Assembly (NCBI GenBank): GCA_013416795.1
Contig: RQSC01000028.1
Location: 1,139,450 to 1,158,598 of the forward strand
Reading direction: 5' to 3'
Length of the DNA: 19,149 bases
Source: Prasinococcaceae sp. CCMP 1430
Lineage: Eukaryota; Prasinodermophyta; Palmophyllophyceae; Prasinococcales; Prasinococcaceae
In this document: positions 1 to 6,812 of the stretch, one piece after another
How the letters are laid out: each line of letters begins with the position of its first letter
How positions within the stretch are numbered: the first letter of the stretch is position 1
Position numbers and translations under genes: made by a program
Notes under the pieces: model-generated
Seen by the model: only the letters and a program-made list of their open reading frames with translations
Told to the model about the DNA's origin: nothing
Databases searched by the model: none

Positions 1-279
1 GGGGGGGAGGGGGGTCAGCCTACCAGGACGGTGGGAGCGCGAGCGAGCGCGTGCCGTGTCCGCCCCTCGTGGCCCCCCAATGAGGGCGGGCGAGGCGGCA
101 CTGCAGTGAGAGCACGCGACGCGGCGAGCGTGTGTGTGTTGAGAAAAGAAGGCGCGCTGCGGGCTGCGGGCGGTCGCCGCGCACGGCCGCGCGCGCAGCG
201 CGCGCACCTCGGCGCCGGCCAGCAGCGCGAGCAGCGCGAGTGCGAGGGATGCCAGAGTCCAGAGCGTCGCGCGCATCAT
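1..279 (-). CDS. 5' end of a secreted or membrane protein gene (partial, runs off the left edge)
   Basis: Two adjacent ATG codons (279 and 276) open a frame whose first 24 residues are a textbook signal peptide: a short basic start, then a hydrophobic core rich in Leu and Ala (LASLALALLALLAG). A GTGCGC donor-like site follows directly at 207 in phase 0, matching donors elsewhere in the window. The sequence closest to the edge contains CTGAC (minus strand, 18-14) followed by a run of pyrimidines, which looks like the end of an intron. The preferred model is therefore a first coding exon at 279-208, an intron leaving the window, and the rest of the gene outside. The frame also stays open without splicing, but that stretch is Arg/Pro/Ser-rich and looks non-coding. 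The product cannot be identified. A plastid-directed bipartite presequence is possible if the host has a complex plastid. Confidence 0.45.
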   Translation of the reverse strand, partial: MMRATLWTLASLALALLALLAGAEVRALRARPCAATARSPQRAFFSQHTHARRVACSHCSAASPALIGGPRGADTARARSRSHRPGRLTPLPP

Positions 280-657
280 GGCGCCGTGACGAAGGGCGGG
301 GGTCGGGGTGGCGTGCGCCGCGCGCCCAGTGCCAACGGCTGGCACGGCAGCGGAGGAAAAAAAGACGCGCGCCGCCGTGCGCCGCGGCGGGGCGGGCGCA
401 TGGGAAAACGCTTGGTTGGCAGAGACGAGCCGTGTGAAATCACGATAGAATTTTACAGCATTGCACCGCTTTTTCATATATACGTTTTCATTCGTCCATG
501 TCAATTTCAGGGTGTCACTGCGCAGATTGCGCAGGTTGGGCGCGGCGGCCTGTTTTGGCCTCATCACAGCGCGCGCTCTCGGCGCCCGCCCGGTGAAGGA
601 AGGGGGGGAGGGGAAGCGGGAGAGGGCTTCCTGAGGGGTGCGAGCGGCGCCGTGGAG
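280..657. promoter_or_regulatory. Divergent intergenic region between the signal-peptide gene and the WAP gene
   Basis: This 378-bp gap separates two head-to-head starts. Most of it is GC-rich, but 435-515 is a clear AT-rich island containing a TATA-like CATATATA at 474-481, in the only low-GC part of the gap. The island probably holds the core promoter of one or both genes. The WAP frame is open upstream through this stretch, but that translation is Arg/Gly-rich without any domain, so I treat it as 5' UTR and promoter. Confidence 0.4.
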
Positions 658-1473
658 ATGGCGCGGCGCGCGAGGAGGCCCGCGAGGATACGTGCGGTCC
701 GGCCGCTCGCGCTCGCGCTCGCGCTTGGCGTCGCGCTCGCGGCTGGCCCCGCGGCTGCCGAGCTCGTGTGCCCTGAGGACGAGCACCCGCTCACCGGGGG
801 CCTGCTGGGGCGCTGCCAGGACGTGTGCGACGCCAGCGACGCGAGCTCATGCGACGGCGGCCTGTGCTGCCGCGTTGGATGCGGCTACAAGTGCGTGGAG
901 GGCGTGGCGGCATCGACGTCGGAGCCTGAGCCCCAGGCCGAGCCGGAGGCGGAGGCCGAGGCTGAGGCTGAGGAGGCAGAGCTCGTGTGCCCCGAGGACA
1001 CGCACGACGGCGACCTGGTGGGGCGCTGCCCGGACCTGTGCGACGCCAGCGACGCGAGCTCGTGCGAGGGCGGCCTGTGCTGCCACGTTTGGTGCGGCTA
1101 CAAGTGCGTGGAAGGCGTGGCGGCATCGACGCCGGCGCCGGCGCCTGAGCTTCTGCTCGAGGGAGGCGAGAGCGGCCTCGCGACCGAGGGCGCTTTGGAC
1201 GATGGCGCGGCCGGCGGTGAAGTTGAGAGCGGCGACGTGGAGGGCAGCGCTAATGGCAGCAGAGATATGAAGCCGTCGCAGCCGTCACAAGTGCTCGGCG
1301 TGGCGCTCGTAGCTGTTGGTGCTGTTGGCATCGGGGGAGTCCTTGTGGCTAGGAGGTCGGGCCTGCTCCATCGCGCCAGCCTGTTCGACCGCGCCTTCCT
1401 CAAGACCCCCGAGCGAGGGACACACAAATTCGAGGTGATTGAGGACGACACTCACACTCTTGATGCGCTCTGA
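658..1473 (+). CDS. Type I membrane protein with two tandem WAP-type (four-disulfide core) domains
   Basis: The 271-aa product starts at the ATG that immediately precedes a signal peptide: basic residues 1-15, a Leu/Ala core at about 16-30, and a likely cleavage site near AAA-EL at residues 33-35. Two cysteine-rich modules follow. The first has Cys at 38, 53, 57, 65, 70, 71, 75 and 79; the second has Cys at 111, 124, 128, 136, 141, 142, 146 and 150. The CC-x3-C-x3-C ending and eight cysteines are the signature of WAP domains, which in animals are protease inhibitors or antimicrobial proteins. An acidic Glu/Ala/Pro linker (89-108) joins them. A stalk with one N-glycosylation sequon (NGS, 199-201), a transmembrane helix (212-231) and a basic then acidic tail of about 40 residues complete it. 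It is probably a cell-surface or endomembrane protein; ligand and function are unknown. The 3' end lies 48 bp from the convergent AlkB gene. Confidence 0.75.
   Translation: MARRARRPARIRAVRPLALALALGVALAAGPAAAELVCPEDEHPLTGGLLGRCQDVCDASDASSCDGGLCCRVGCGYKCVEGVAASTSEPEPQAEPEAEAEAEAEEAELVCPEDTHDGDLVGRCPDLCDASDASSCEGGLCCHVWCGYKCVEGVAASTPAPAPELLLEGGESGLATEGALDDGAAGGEVESGDVEGSANGSRDMKPSQPSQVLGVALVAVGAVGIGGVLVARRSGLLHRASLFDRAFLKTPERGTHKFEVIEDDTHTLDAL
760..1130 (+). repeat. Intragenic tandem duplication encoding the two WAP domains
   Basis: The segments at about 760-917 and 979-1130 are near-identical in places, including the shared ends GAGCTCGTGTGCCC and GGCGTGGCGGCATCGAC. They are separated by a GAG/GCC-rich linker. 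The second copy has a six-residue-shorter first loop. The similarity at DNA level indicates a fairly recent duplication or ongoing gene conversion. Confidence 0.8.
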
Positions 1474-1521
1474 TAGTGACGCACGCACTCCCTCTTAGAA
1501 ATAGCTAGACAACAACGCACG

Positions 1522-3136
1522 CTATCTGCTTTTACTGTGAGACCGCCCCCTCTTGCCTCGAGCGTTAGTTCTTGCACCCGCCGGTCCGCCGCCGCGGCCA
1601 CCGCGACCGCGGCCACCCCCGCTGCGCCCGCCACCGCGCCCGCCACCTTGAGCGCCTTCGCGTCCGCCGCCGCGGCCGCGCGCCTTCCTGCCACCGGCGC
1701 GCCCACCGCCAGGGAGATCACCGCCTCGGGCGGCGCCCTCGCGGCGCTGCTTGCGACTTCCCCTCGCATTGATTGGATGCCCGCGTCCGCCACCGGGCAA
1801 CACGTGCGCGCGCTTGAATACGATGCTGATGCGCGGCTCAGAATGTTCCTGCGAGCCTCCAGCGCTCTCCGCTCTGCTCACCGAGTGCTGCCAGGCGTCT
1901 TGACAGTCACGTCTCATCCAAACGAGGTCGCCGTGAGACACCGAGAAGGTGTGCTGGTTGCCCTCGCCTCCGCGGGCCGAGCTCTTGCCGTCACCAGGCA
2001 TTGGTCTGAAGTTGAACTTGCGCGTTTGTCCCACGCATACTACGACAGTGGTGGTCTCCCACTGTGCGCGCGTGGGGATGCCGGATGGGTCAGCGCCACT
2101 CCATGCGCCTGAATCATGCACGGCTGCGCGCACACGCGCCAGAGCGTGCGCACCTTGTCCCGGGGCGGGCACTCGCCATGGTCGGGGTCAAAGTGCCAAG
2201 CGCAAGCGCAGTCCCCGTCCTCATACCAGTTGATCAGCGCACAGTCAAATCGATGGCCGGACACGGCCTCGACGGCGTCGCGCACGCTTGCAACCGCCGG
2301 CGTGAACGGCACAGGCCGCATCATCTTGCCGCTGTACGCAAGCCCGCCCACGCCCTCGTCCGCCATCCAGCACGTTGCGCGCCGCTCGGTCACCGCATCT
2401 CCCGTTCGTGTTATTAAGAGCTCGTGGCTGAAGGGGATCTCGCGGGACAACAGAGCGGTGTCGAGCTCGTCGAGATGCGACAGGTGACCCACGCTCACAT
2501 CGAAGGGGAAGCGCTCCGCTGCGGAAGCGACTGCGGGGCCGACGCGCACGCCGAGGCGACCGCATGCCCACGCGACGCCGGTGGCAGCAGAACCCGACAG
2601 GCACGTCGCAAACGGCTCAATGCGCGCGGCGAGCGCGGCGGCAGCCGCGGCAACGCCCGATGGCAGAGCGCCGCTGTCCATCGCGGGCTGCAGCGAGGCG
2701 ATCGTCGCGAGGGCGCGGAGGGCGTCCGCGCACATCGCCGCATCCGCTTCCGTGTCGGGCTGCGCCACGCTCGGCGCTGCGGCGCACGCACACAGCGCTT
2801 CGAACTCGCTCGATCGCACGGCCGCGCCACGCTCGACCGCGCCGTCGCTACCCTCTGCGGCGAGCAGTCGCGCGAGTCGAGCGAGCGCGCGCGCGGCAGT
2901 CGCCTGCCGCTTCGCCTGATGCACGTGCTGCAGCAGGTGCTGCTTGGCTTCTCGCCCGGGCAGCGGCAGCAAGTCGGCCGCAGCGAGCACAGCTGCGGCG
3001 TCGGCGGCTTCCTGCACCGCCTGAGCCGCGCTGTGTCCTGTCTCGAGACGATCGAGTCAAGGCGAGCCCCAAGTCACCCTTCGGGGCGCCACCCGAGCAG
3101 CCGCCAGCCTGCACCACACGCACGCGCGGCTGCCAT
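1522..3136 (-). CDS. AlkB-type 2-oxoglutarate/Fe(II) dioxygenase with an RGG-rich C-terminal tail
   Basis: Exons at 2154-3037 and 1522-2061 are well supported; a 13-nt first exon at 3136-3124 is a proposal. The joined product is 478 aa. The AlkB fold is clear: RRATCWMAD, then YSG, then LINWYEDG leading to the iron-binding HxD (WHFDPDH, His286 and Asp288). After the intron come TRKFNF, the distal iron ligand His358 (WQHS) and the 2-oxoglutarate-binding arginine in PRISIVF (Arg376). These match the ALKBH2/3-like branch, which removes alkyl groups from nucleic acid bases. Residues 1 to about 175 form an Ala-rich, helix-prone extension of unknown function. Residues 387-478 are a Gly/Arg tail with many RGG/GRG motifs, typical of RNA-binding proteins, so RNA is a possible substrate. 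The exact 5' end is uncertain: the exon is open upstream to a TGA at 3059 with no ATG, so an upstream exon is required. A start at the internal Met (ADAAM) is a weaker alternative. Confidence 0.8.
2062..2153 (-). other. Intron in the AlkB gene (92 bp)
   Basis: Donor AAG|GTGCGC at 2153, CTGAC branch-like motif (minus strand, 2093-2089), acceptor CACAG|TGG at 2062. Removal joins the HxD half of the dioxygenase to the distal-His/Arg half in phase 0, which the frame change otherwise breaks. Confidence 0.85.
3038..3123 (-). other. Possible short intron after a 13-nt first exon of the AlkB gene
   Basis: ATG at 3136 is followed after 13 nt by a GTGCGT donor. The acceptor GACAG|GA at 3038 restores the AlkB frame as MAAAR-HSAAQAV. 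A TTGAC motif lies shortly before the acceptor rather than the CTGAC seen in the other introns. Other first exons cannot be excluded. Confidence 0.35.
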
Positions 3137-3948
3137 CGCCCCCCCCCCGCAGGGACGGCACGCCCGCGGGATCCCCTCCCAGCCCGACCGCGCGCGCAGG
3201 GAGGTGTGGCGCGGCCTTCCTCGCCGCGCGGCCCAGGCCACCACGACGCCACGAGCGACGCCGGCAGGTGCCCCCGCACCACCCACGCCCACACCACCCC
3301 CTCGCGTGCTCACCCCTCGTCCGCAAACCCGCGAGATCACGTCGATGCGTTCTGATGTATTTAACAAACCCTCTCAACTTAAAACCCTTAAATTTCGACC
3401 CAACCCGAAGGCCTCTCGCGCCATCGCAGCGCGCGTCGCGGGCGGCGTTCGCGTTCGCCCCCATGTTCTTAACCCTACCTATTTAACCCAAAAGGATGGA
3501 CCGTAACCCCGAACGACTCCCTCGTCCGTTTGGTGCGCGTGCTCGCCCGGGCCGTCGCACGTGCGCCCTTTTTTGTTTTTGACCGTATGTCGCGTGAAAT
3601 TAGGATATTTCCGTCGAATGCGGACGCAGCGAGGTTTGGATTGGGTCACATCCTCGGGGGTCGGTGATTCCTCGGGGAAGAAACAAAAATCGAATTTTGG
3701 TTGTGGTTGTGGTTTTTGGTTTGGTTTTGGTTTGGTTTGTTTGTTAGGGGGGCGCGCGGGCGGCGCGCGCGCGCGCGGGCCGCACGCCCGATGCGGCGAC
3801 CCGAACCGCAGGTCAAAACGCACGCGATTTCCGTTTCCCCACGGTCAAATCCAGACGGCGGAAGGCAACGGAAAGGACCGTGGGGGCGCCACAGCGCGCA
3901 CGCCGCAGACGCCCCTCCCCCCCCCGGCCGGCCCGGCAAGCAGCAGCC
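3137..3948. promoter_or_regulatory. Divergent intergenic region between AlkB and Dpy-30 genes
   Basis: No convincing gene is seen in these 812 bp. The region contains marked AT-rich islands at about 3350-3410 and 3460-3495, with repeated TTAAC/TTTAAC words (CTTAAAACCC, CTATTTAACCC), and a second low-GC block at 3560-3750 that ends in a strand-asymmetric GGTTT-rich tract. These contrast strongly with the surrounding GC-rich DNA and are the likely promoter zones of the two outward-facing genes. Confidence 0.4.
3695..3746 (+). repeat. GGTTT/GGTTG low-complexity tract
   Basis: About 50 bases consist almost only of G and T on this strand, in units of TTGTGG, TTTGG and TTTTGG. The complement is an A/C tract. 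It sits in the AlkB/Dpy-30 divergent gap and may affect nucleosome placement. Confidence 0.7.
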
Positions 3949-4993
3949 ATGAGCGACGAGGCGGGTGCGTCGCGCGGCGCGGCGGGGGCGCGCGATCGCT
4001 CGCTCGCCCTCGCGCGTCCCTCTCGGCCGCGCTCGCGCGCGCGGCGGACGGGGGGAGGGTGTGAGGGAAAATGCGCGGAGCGGGCGCGCGGGGCGGGGCG
4101 CTTTGCTTTTTTTTTTCCTCGCCCGCCCGCAGGCTCGTTTTTGGGCTGGTCGCGCGCGCTCGAGCGTGCGTGCTGGGGGGGGATGGGGGGCCCGGGCACA
4201 GAGAGACGCGCGGATCGCCGTCGTGCAACTCGGGTGGCGCTCGTGCGAAGATTTCGTGCGCGCCCTTTGCCAGCGGCTCGCGCGCGCTCGGCTGCCGGGG
4301 GGACGGGGAGCGCGCGCGCGCGCGCGCGCGCGCGCGAGGGGCCGCGTGCGAAGCTGAAAAAAAAAAATGAGACTTCGTGGGCCTGGGCTGCGTGTGTGTG
4401 CGCGCGGGCCAGCGCGCCAGCGCCCCGTGGGTGGGCATGCGTGACCCATGGCCTATCTACCCACATCTTTCTCCCCTCATGCGCGCGCGTGTGCATCCCG
4501 CGTGCGTGTGCGTGTCCGCAGCTCGCGGGGCGGCGCCGGCCAATGCAAGCGACGCTCTCGCTCTCACACACGCGTTTTGCGCGTCGTCAACCCCCTACTG
4601 ACGCGACGCACGCCGCGCGCCCTCAACGCTCGCCGCTCACTGCTCATGGTGCGCAGAAGTCCCACCGCCGCAGGAAGAGGCTGCGCCCACTGAGGAGGCC
4701 GCGCCCGCAGAGGAGGCCGCGCCTGCCGAGGAGCCTGCCGCCGAGGAGGCCGCCCCCGCCGAAGAGCCCGCTGCCGAGGAGGCCGCGCCCGCCGAAGAGC
4801 CCGCCGCCGAGGAGGCCGCGCCCGCTGCTGAGGAGCCCGCTGCTGAGGATCCCGCCGCCGAGGAGGCCGCGCCCGCGGCTGAGGAGGCCGCTGCCGAGGA
4901 GGCCGCGCCGACCGAGGAGGCTGCCCCCGCTGAGGAGGAGGCCGCGCCCGCCGCGGAGGAGCCTGCTGCCGAAGCAGCGGCTGAGCCCGCCGC

Positions 4994-5024
<31 letters not shown>

Positions 5025-5219
5025 CCCGCACCTGCCCCTGCCGCGCCCGCACCCGAGGCACCCGCTCCCAAGCCCGTTCCCAAGCCCGTGCCCGTGCGCC
5101 AGTACCTCGACACCACCGTGGTGCCCGTGCTGCGCCAGGGCCTGCGTGCGCTGGTCAAGACCAGGCCGGAGGACCCCTTCGAGTTCCTCGCCGACTTCCT
5201 GCGGTCCAACAAGCCGTGA
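3949..5219 (+). CDS. Dpy-30 domain protein with an N-terminal Glu/Ala/Pro repeat region
   Basis: The two-exon model is 3949-3964 plus 4657-5219, giving 192 aa. Exon 1 codes only MSDEA plus one base; joining to 4657 gives MSDEA-EVPPPQEEAAP in frame through to the stop. Residues about 10-140 are imperfect repeats of EEAAPAEEPA type, acidic and disordered. The last 40 residues (RQYLDTTVVPVL...FLADFLRSNKP) are a Dpy-30 motif: a short helix-loop-helix that dimerises and clasps amphipathic helices. Dpy-30 itself is the small subunit of COMPASS/MLL histone H3K4 methyltransferases; other Dpy-30 domain proteins are cilia or flagella adaptors in radial spokes and in PKA-anchoring-like complexes. The sequence does not decide between these. 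The protein ends directly after the domain, as in Dpy-30. It converges on RLP24, 279 bp away. Confidence 0.8.
3965..4656 (+). other. Intron 1 of the Dpy-30 gene (692 bp)
   Basis: Donor CGG|GTGCGT at 3965 and acceptor GCGCAG|AAG at 4656, phase 1; a CTGAC motif lies at 4598-4602. It is the longest intron in the window. It contains a T run near 4108, a 27-base alternating GC tract (4310-4336), an A run near 4357 and a GTGTGTG stretch. The alternative acceptor at CCGCAG|GAAG would lead quickly to a stop and is rejected. Confidence 0.7.
4310..4336. repeat. Alternating (GC)n dinucleotide tract
   Basis: 27 bases alternate strictly G and C inside the Dpy-30 intron. Such purine-pyrimidine alternation can adopt left-handed Z-DNA, and it is prone to length change. 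Confidence 0.9.
4670..5060 (+). repeat. Coding repeat region of GAGGAGGCCGCGCCCGCC-type units
   Basis: Imperfect copies of a roughly 15-30 bp unit encode EEAAPAEEPA-like peptides in the Dpy-30 protein. The period is not exact, but the GAGGAG start of each unit recurs throughout. The complementary strand shows a Leu/Gly-rich open frame that is only a shadow of this composition. Confidence 0.8.
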
Positions 5220-5498
5220 GTGAGCACGCCGCGCGACGCTCGACTCAATACTCAGTAAAATACACGCACTCCCATCCCCGCGTGTCTCTGCCGCCCTGGC
5301 CGGCACGCGCTGAGGCGCAGGAGCCGGGCGCTGGCGAGCAGGCGCGCGGGCATGCCGGGTCCGCGAGGAGACGCGAGCATCCTGGGTTGTGTACAAATGA
5401 ATTTAAAAGTAGTCTACGAAGCACAGGGCCCGGACGGGCTGCCGCGAGCAGCGCTACGAGCGGCACAGGCGCGATATGCCCGCCAGCCACAACAATGC
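5220..5498. promoter_or_regulatory. Shared 3' region of Dpy-30 and RLP24 genes
   Basis: No gene is seen. The AT-richer segment at 5385-5415 contains the palindrome TGTACA (5390-5395) followed by ATGAATTTAAAAG; this presents a TGTA motif to both convergent transcripts. It is the best candidate for the two polyadenylation regions. A second AT-richer run (CAATACTCAGTAAAATACAC) lies just after the Dpy-30 stop. Confidence 0.35.
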
Positions 5499-6038
5499 TC
5501 ACTCCTCCATTGCGTCGGCGACCTTGGCCTTGCGACGCGAGACGCGCACCTTCTCGCGCTTGGGCGCCTCGGCCTCCTTGATGGCGACGTCGGCGTCGGC
5601 ATCCGCGGCCTTCTTGCGCAGCGCCTCGGGCGCCTGCACGAGCGAGATGTTCTGCTCGATCTCGCGGCGCGCGTCGGCCGTCTCCTTGGCCGCGCGGCCG
5701 GCCATGCGGTTCTCGTAGAAGCGCTTCTCGCGCTTGGCGCGGACCTCCAGGATGCGCTTCATGGCCTTGACCGTCTTCTGCGTGACCTCGCGGTTGTAGC
5801 GCACCGGGCGGTTGCGCTTGCGCTCCAGCTCGAACGTGGTGTCCACCGTGAGCTCCTTGCCATGTGTGCGACGGTACGCCTTGGTCCACTTGAGCTTGCG
5901 CGGGTTACGCTTCATCTTGAAGTTGTTGTGGCACTTGGAGCGGCAGAAGCGGAAGATCTTCGAGTCGTTGCGCACATAGGTTATGCCGTGGCCCGGGTAA
6001 CACGGGCTCGAGCAGAACCAGCAGGGCTCGATGCGCAT
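5499..6038 (-). CDS. RLP24: Ribosome biogenesis protein RLP24 (L24e-like)
   Basis: This is a single-exon gene of 179 aa starting at a true ATG ([18 protein letters not shown]). The zinc-binding L24e/TRASH motif is complete: Cys6, Cys9, Cys32 and Cys36 (CWFC...FCRSKC). The following [18 protein letters not shown] and the basic coiled region are characteristic of RLP24, known as RSL24D1 in animals, rather than cytosolic L24. RLP24 occupies the eL24 site on pre-60S particles in the nucleolus and recruits the AAA-ATPase (Drg1/Afg2 in yeast) that releases it for replacement by eL24. Its length falls between the human (about 163 aa) and yeast (199 aa) proteins. The C-terminus is lysine-rich and ends AKVADAMEE. 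It faces away from NUP98-NUP96 across a 774-bp gap. Confidence 0.95.
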   Translation of the reverse strand: MRIEPCWFCSSPCYPGHGITYVRNDSKIFRFCRSKCHNNFKMKRNPRKLKWTKAYRRTHGKELTVDTTFELERKRNRPVRYNREVTQKTVKAMKRILEVRAKREKRFYENRMAGRAAKETADARREIEQNISLVQAPEALRKKAADADADVAIKEAEAPKREKVRVSRRKAKVADAMEE

Positions 6039-6812
6039 GGCTGCCCACGAAACTGCTGCGTGCGGGCCCTACCCCTGCTCCGCACCCCTTCCCCGCACAC
6101 CCACACCTCCCACGTCCCACCCGCCCCCGCCCCCAGCAGCGGCAGCGCCCCTGCTCACACGCGCCCCCTGGGCGGACTCCACCGCGCGCCGCCTGGCGCC
6201 AAGGAGCGCTCTCGCCGGCACCGCCCCTGACCTCCGCCCCGTCTCTCGCTGCCCGCGTGCGACCGCGCCGCAACATTGACTAGATGCACAAGGATCCAAC
6301 CTGCTGCGGCCGCGGCGGCTGCGGCAGCCGCCGTGCGGATGAAGCGGAGCGCTCGGCCTCGGCGCCGAAATTCATCCCCGCGAAACGGCCCGGCGCGAGC
6401 TGAACCCGCCTGCGCAATCGCCCGCAACCGCGCATTCGCGCGCCGAAAGCGAGGTCCGTCCAGCCGCCGCCTCGCAAAACGGCGCCGCGGCCGGCACACT
6501 CGCGAGTCTCCTGCAAGTGCTGGCTGGCTGGGCTGGCCGAAACCCGTATTTTGATCCGCAGATCCAAAACCACCTGCGCCGTGGCGGCACCCGTCGCGCG
6601 AACACATCGGATCAAACCCGGGCCGCGCCGCGCCCCCGCGCCCGCGCCCGCGGCGGGACCTCCGGCCTCCCCTCCCGCCCGGCGCCGCCGAGGGCGTCTG
6701 CGAGCCCGCGGCGGGGCGTCACCGGAGGCGGAGGACCGGAAGGGCGAGGGGAGAGGGTAGGAATTGGGGGGGGGGGGAGTAGGGGTAGGGAGGCGCGCGC
6801 GACACGGGAACC
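6039..6812. promoter_or_regulatory. Divergent intergenic region between RLP24 and NUP98-NUP96
   Basis: No gene with recognisable features was found in these 774 bp. The half nearer RLP24 is C-rich on the plus strand. A GGC/GCC-repeat-like stretch lies at about 6299-6336, a short AT-richer patch at 6545-6575, and a 12-G run at 6766-6777 just before the NUP98 start. It presumably holds the two promoters and 5' UTRs; there is no clear TATA box. Confidence 0.4.

Noticed and set aside
31-657. In-frame upstream extension of the WAP gene by 209 codons
   Set aside because: It would bury the signal peptide inside the protein. The translation is Arg/Gly-rich without a domain, and it crosses the AT-rich, TATA-like promoter island.
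4644-5396. Leu/Gly-rich minus-strand frames opposite the Dpy-30 repeat region
   Set aside because: They are mirror images of the Glu/Ala/Pro repeat; only the plus strand leads into a known domain.
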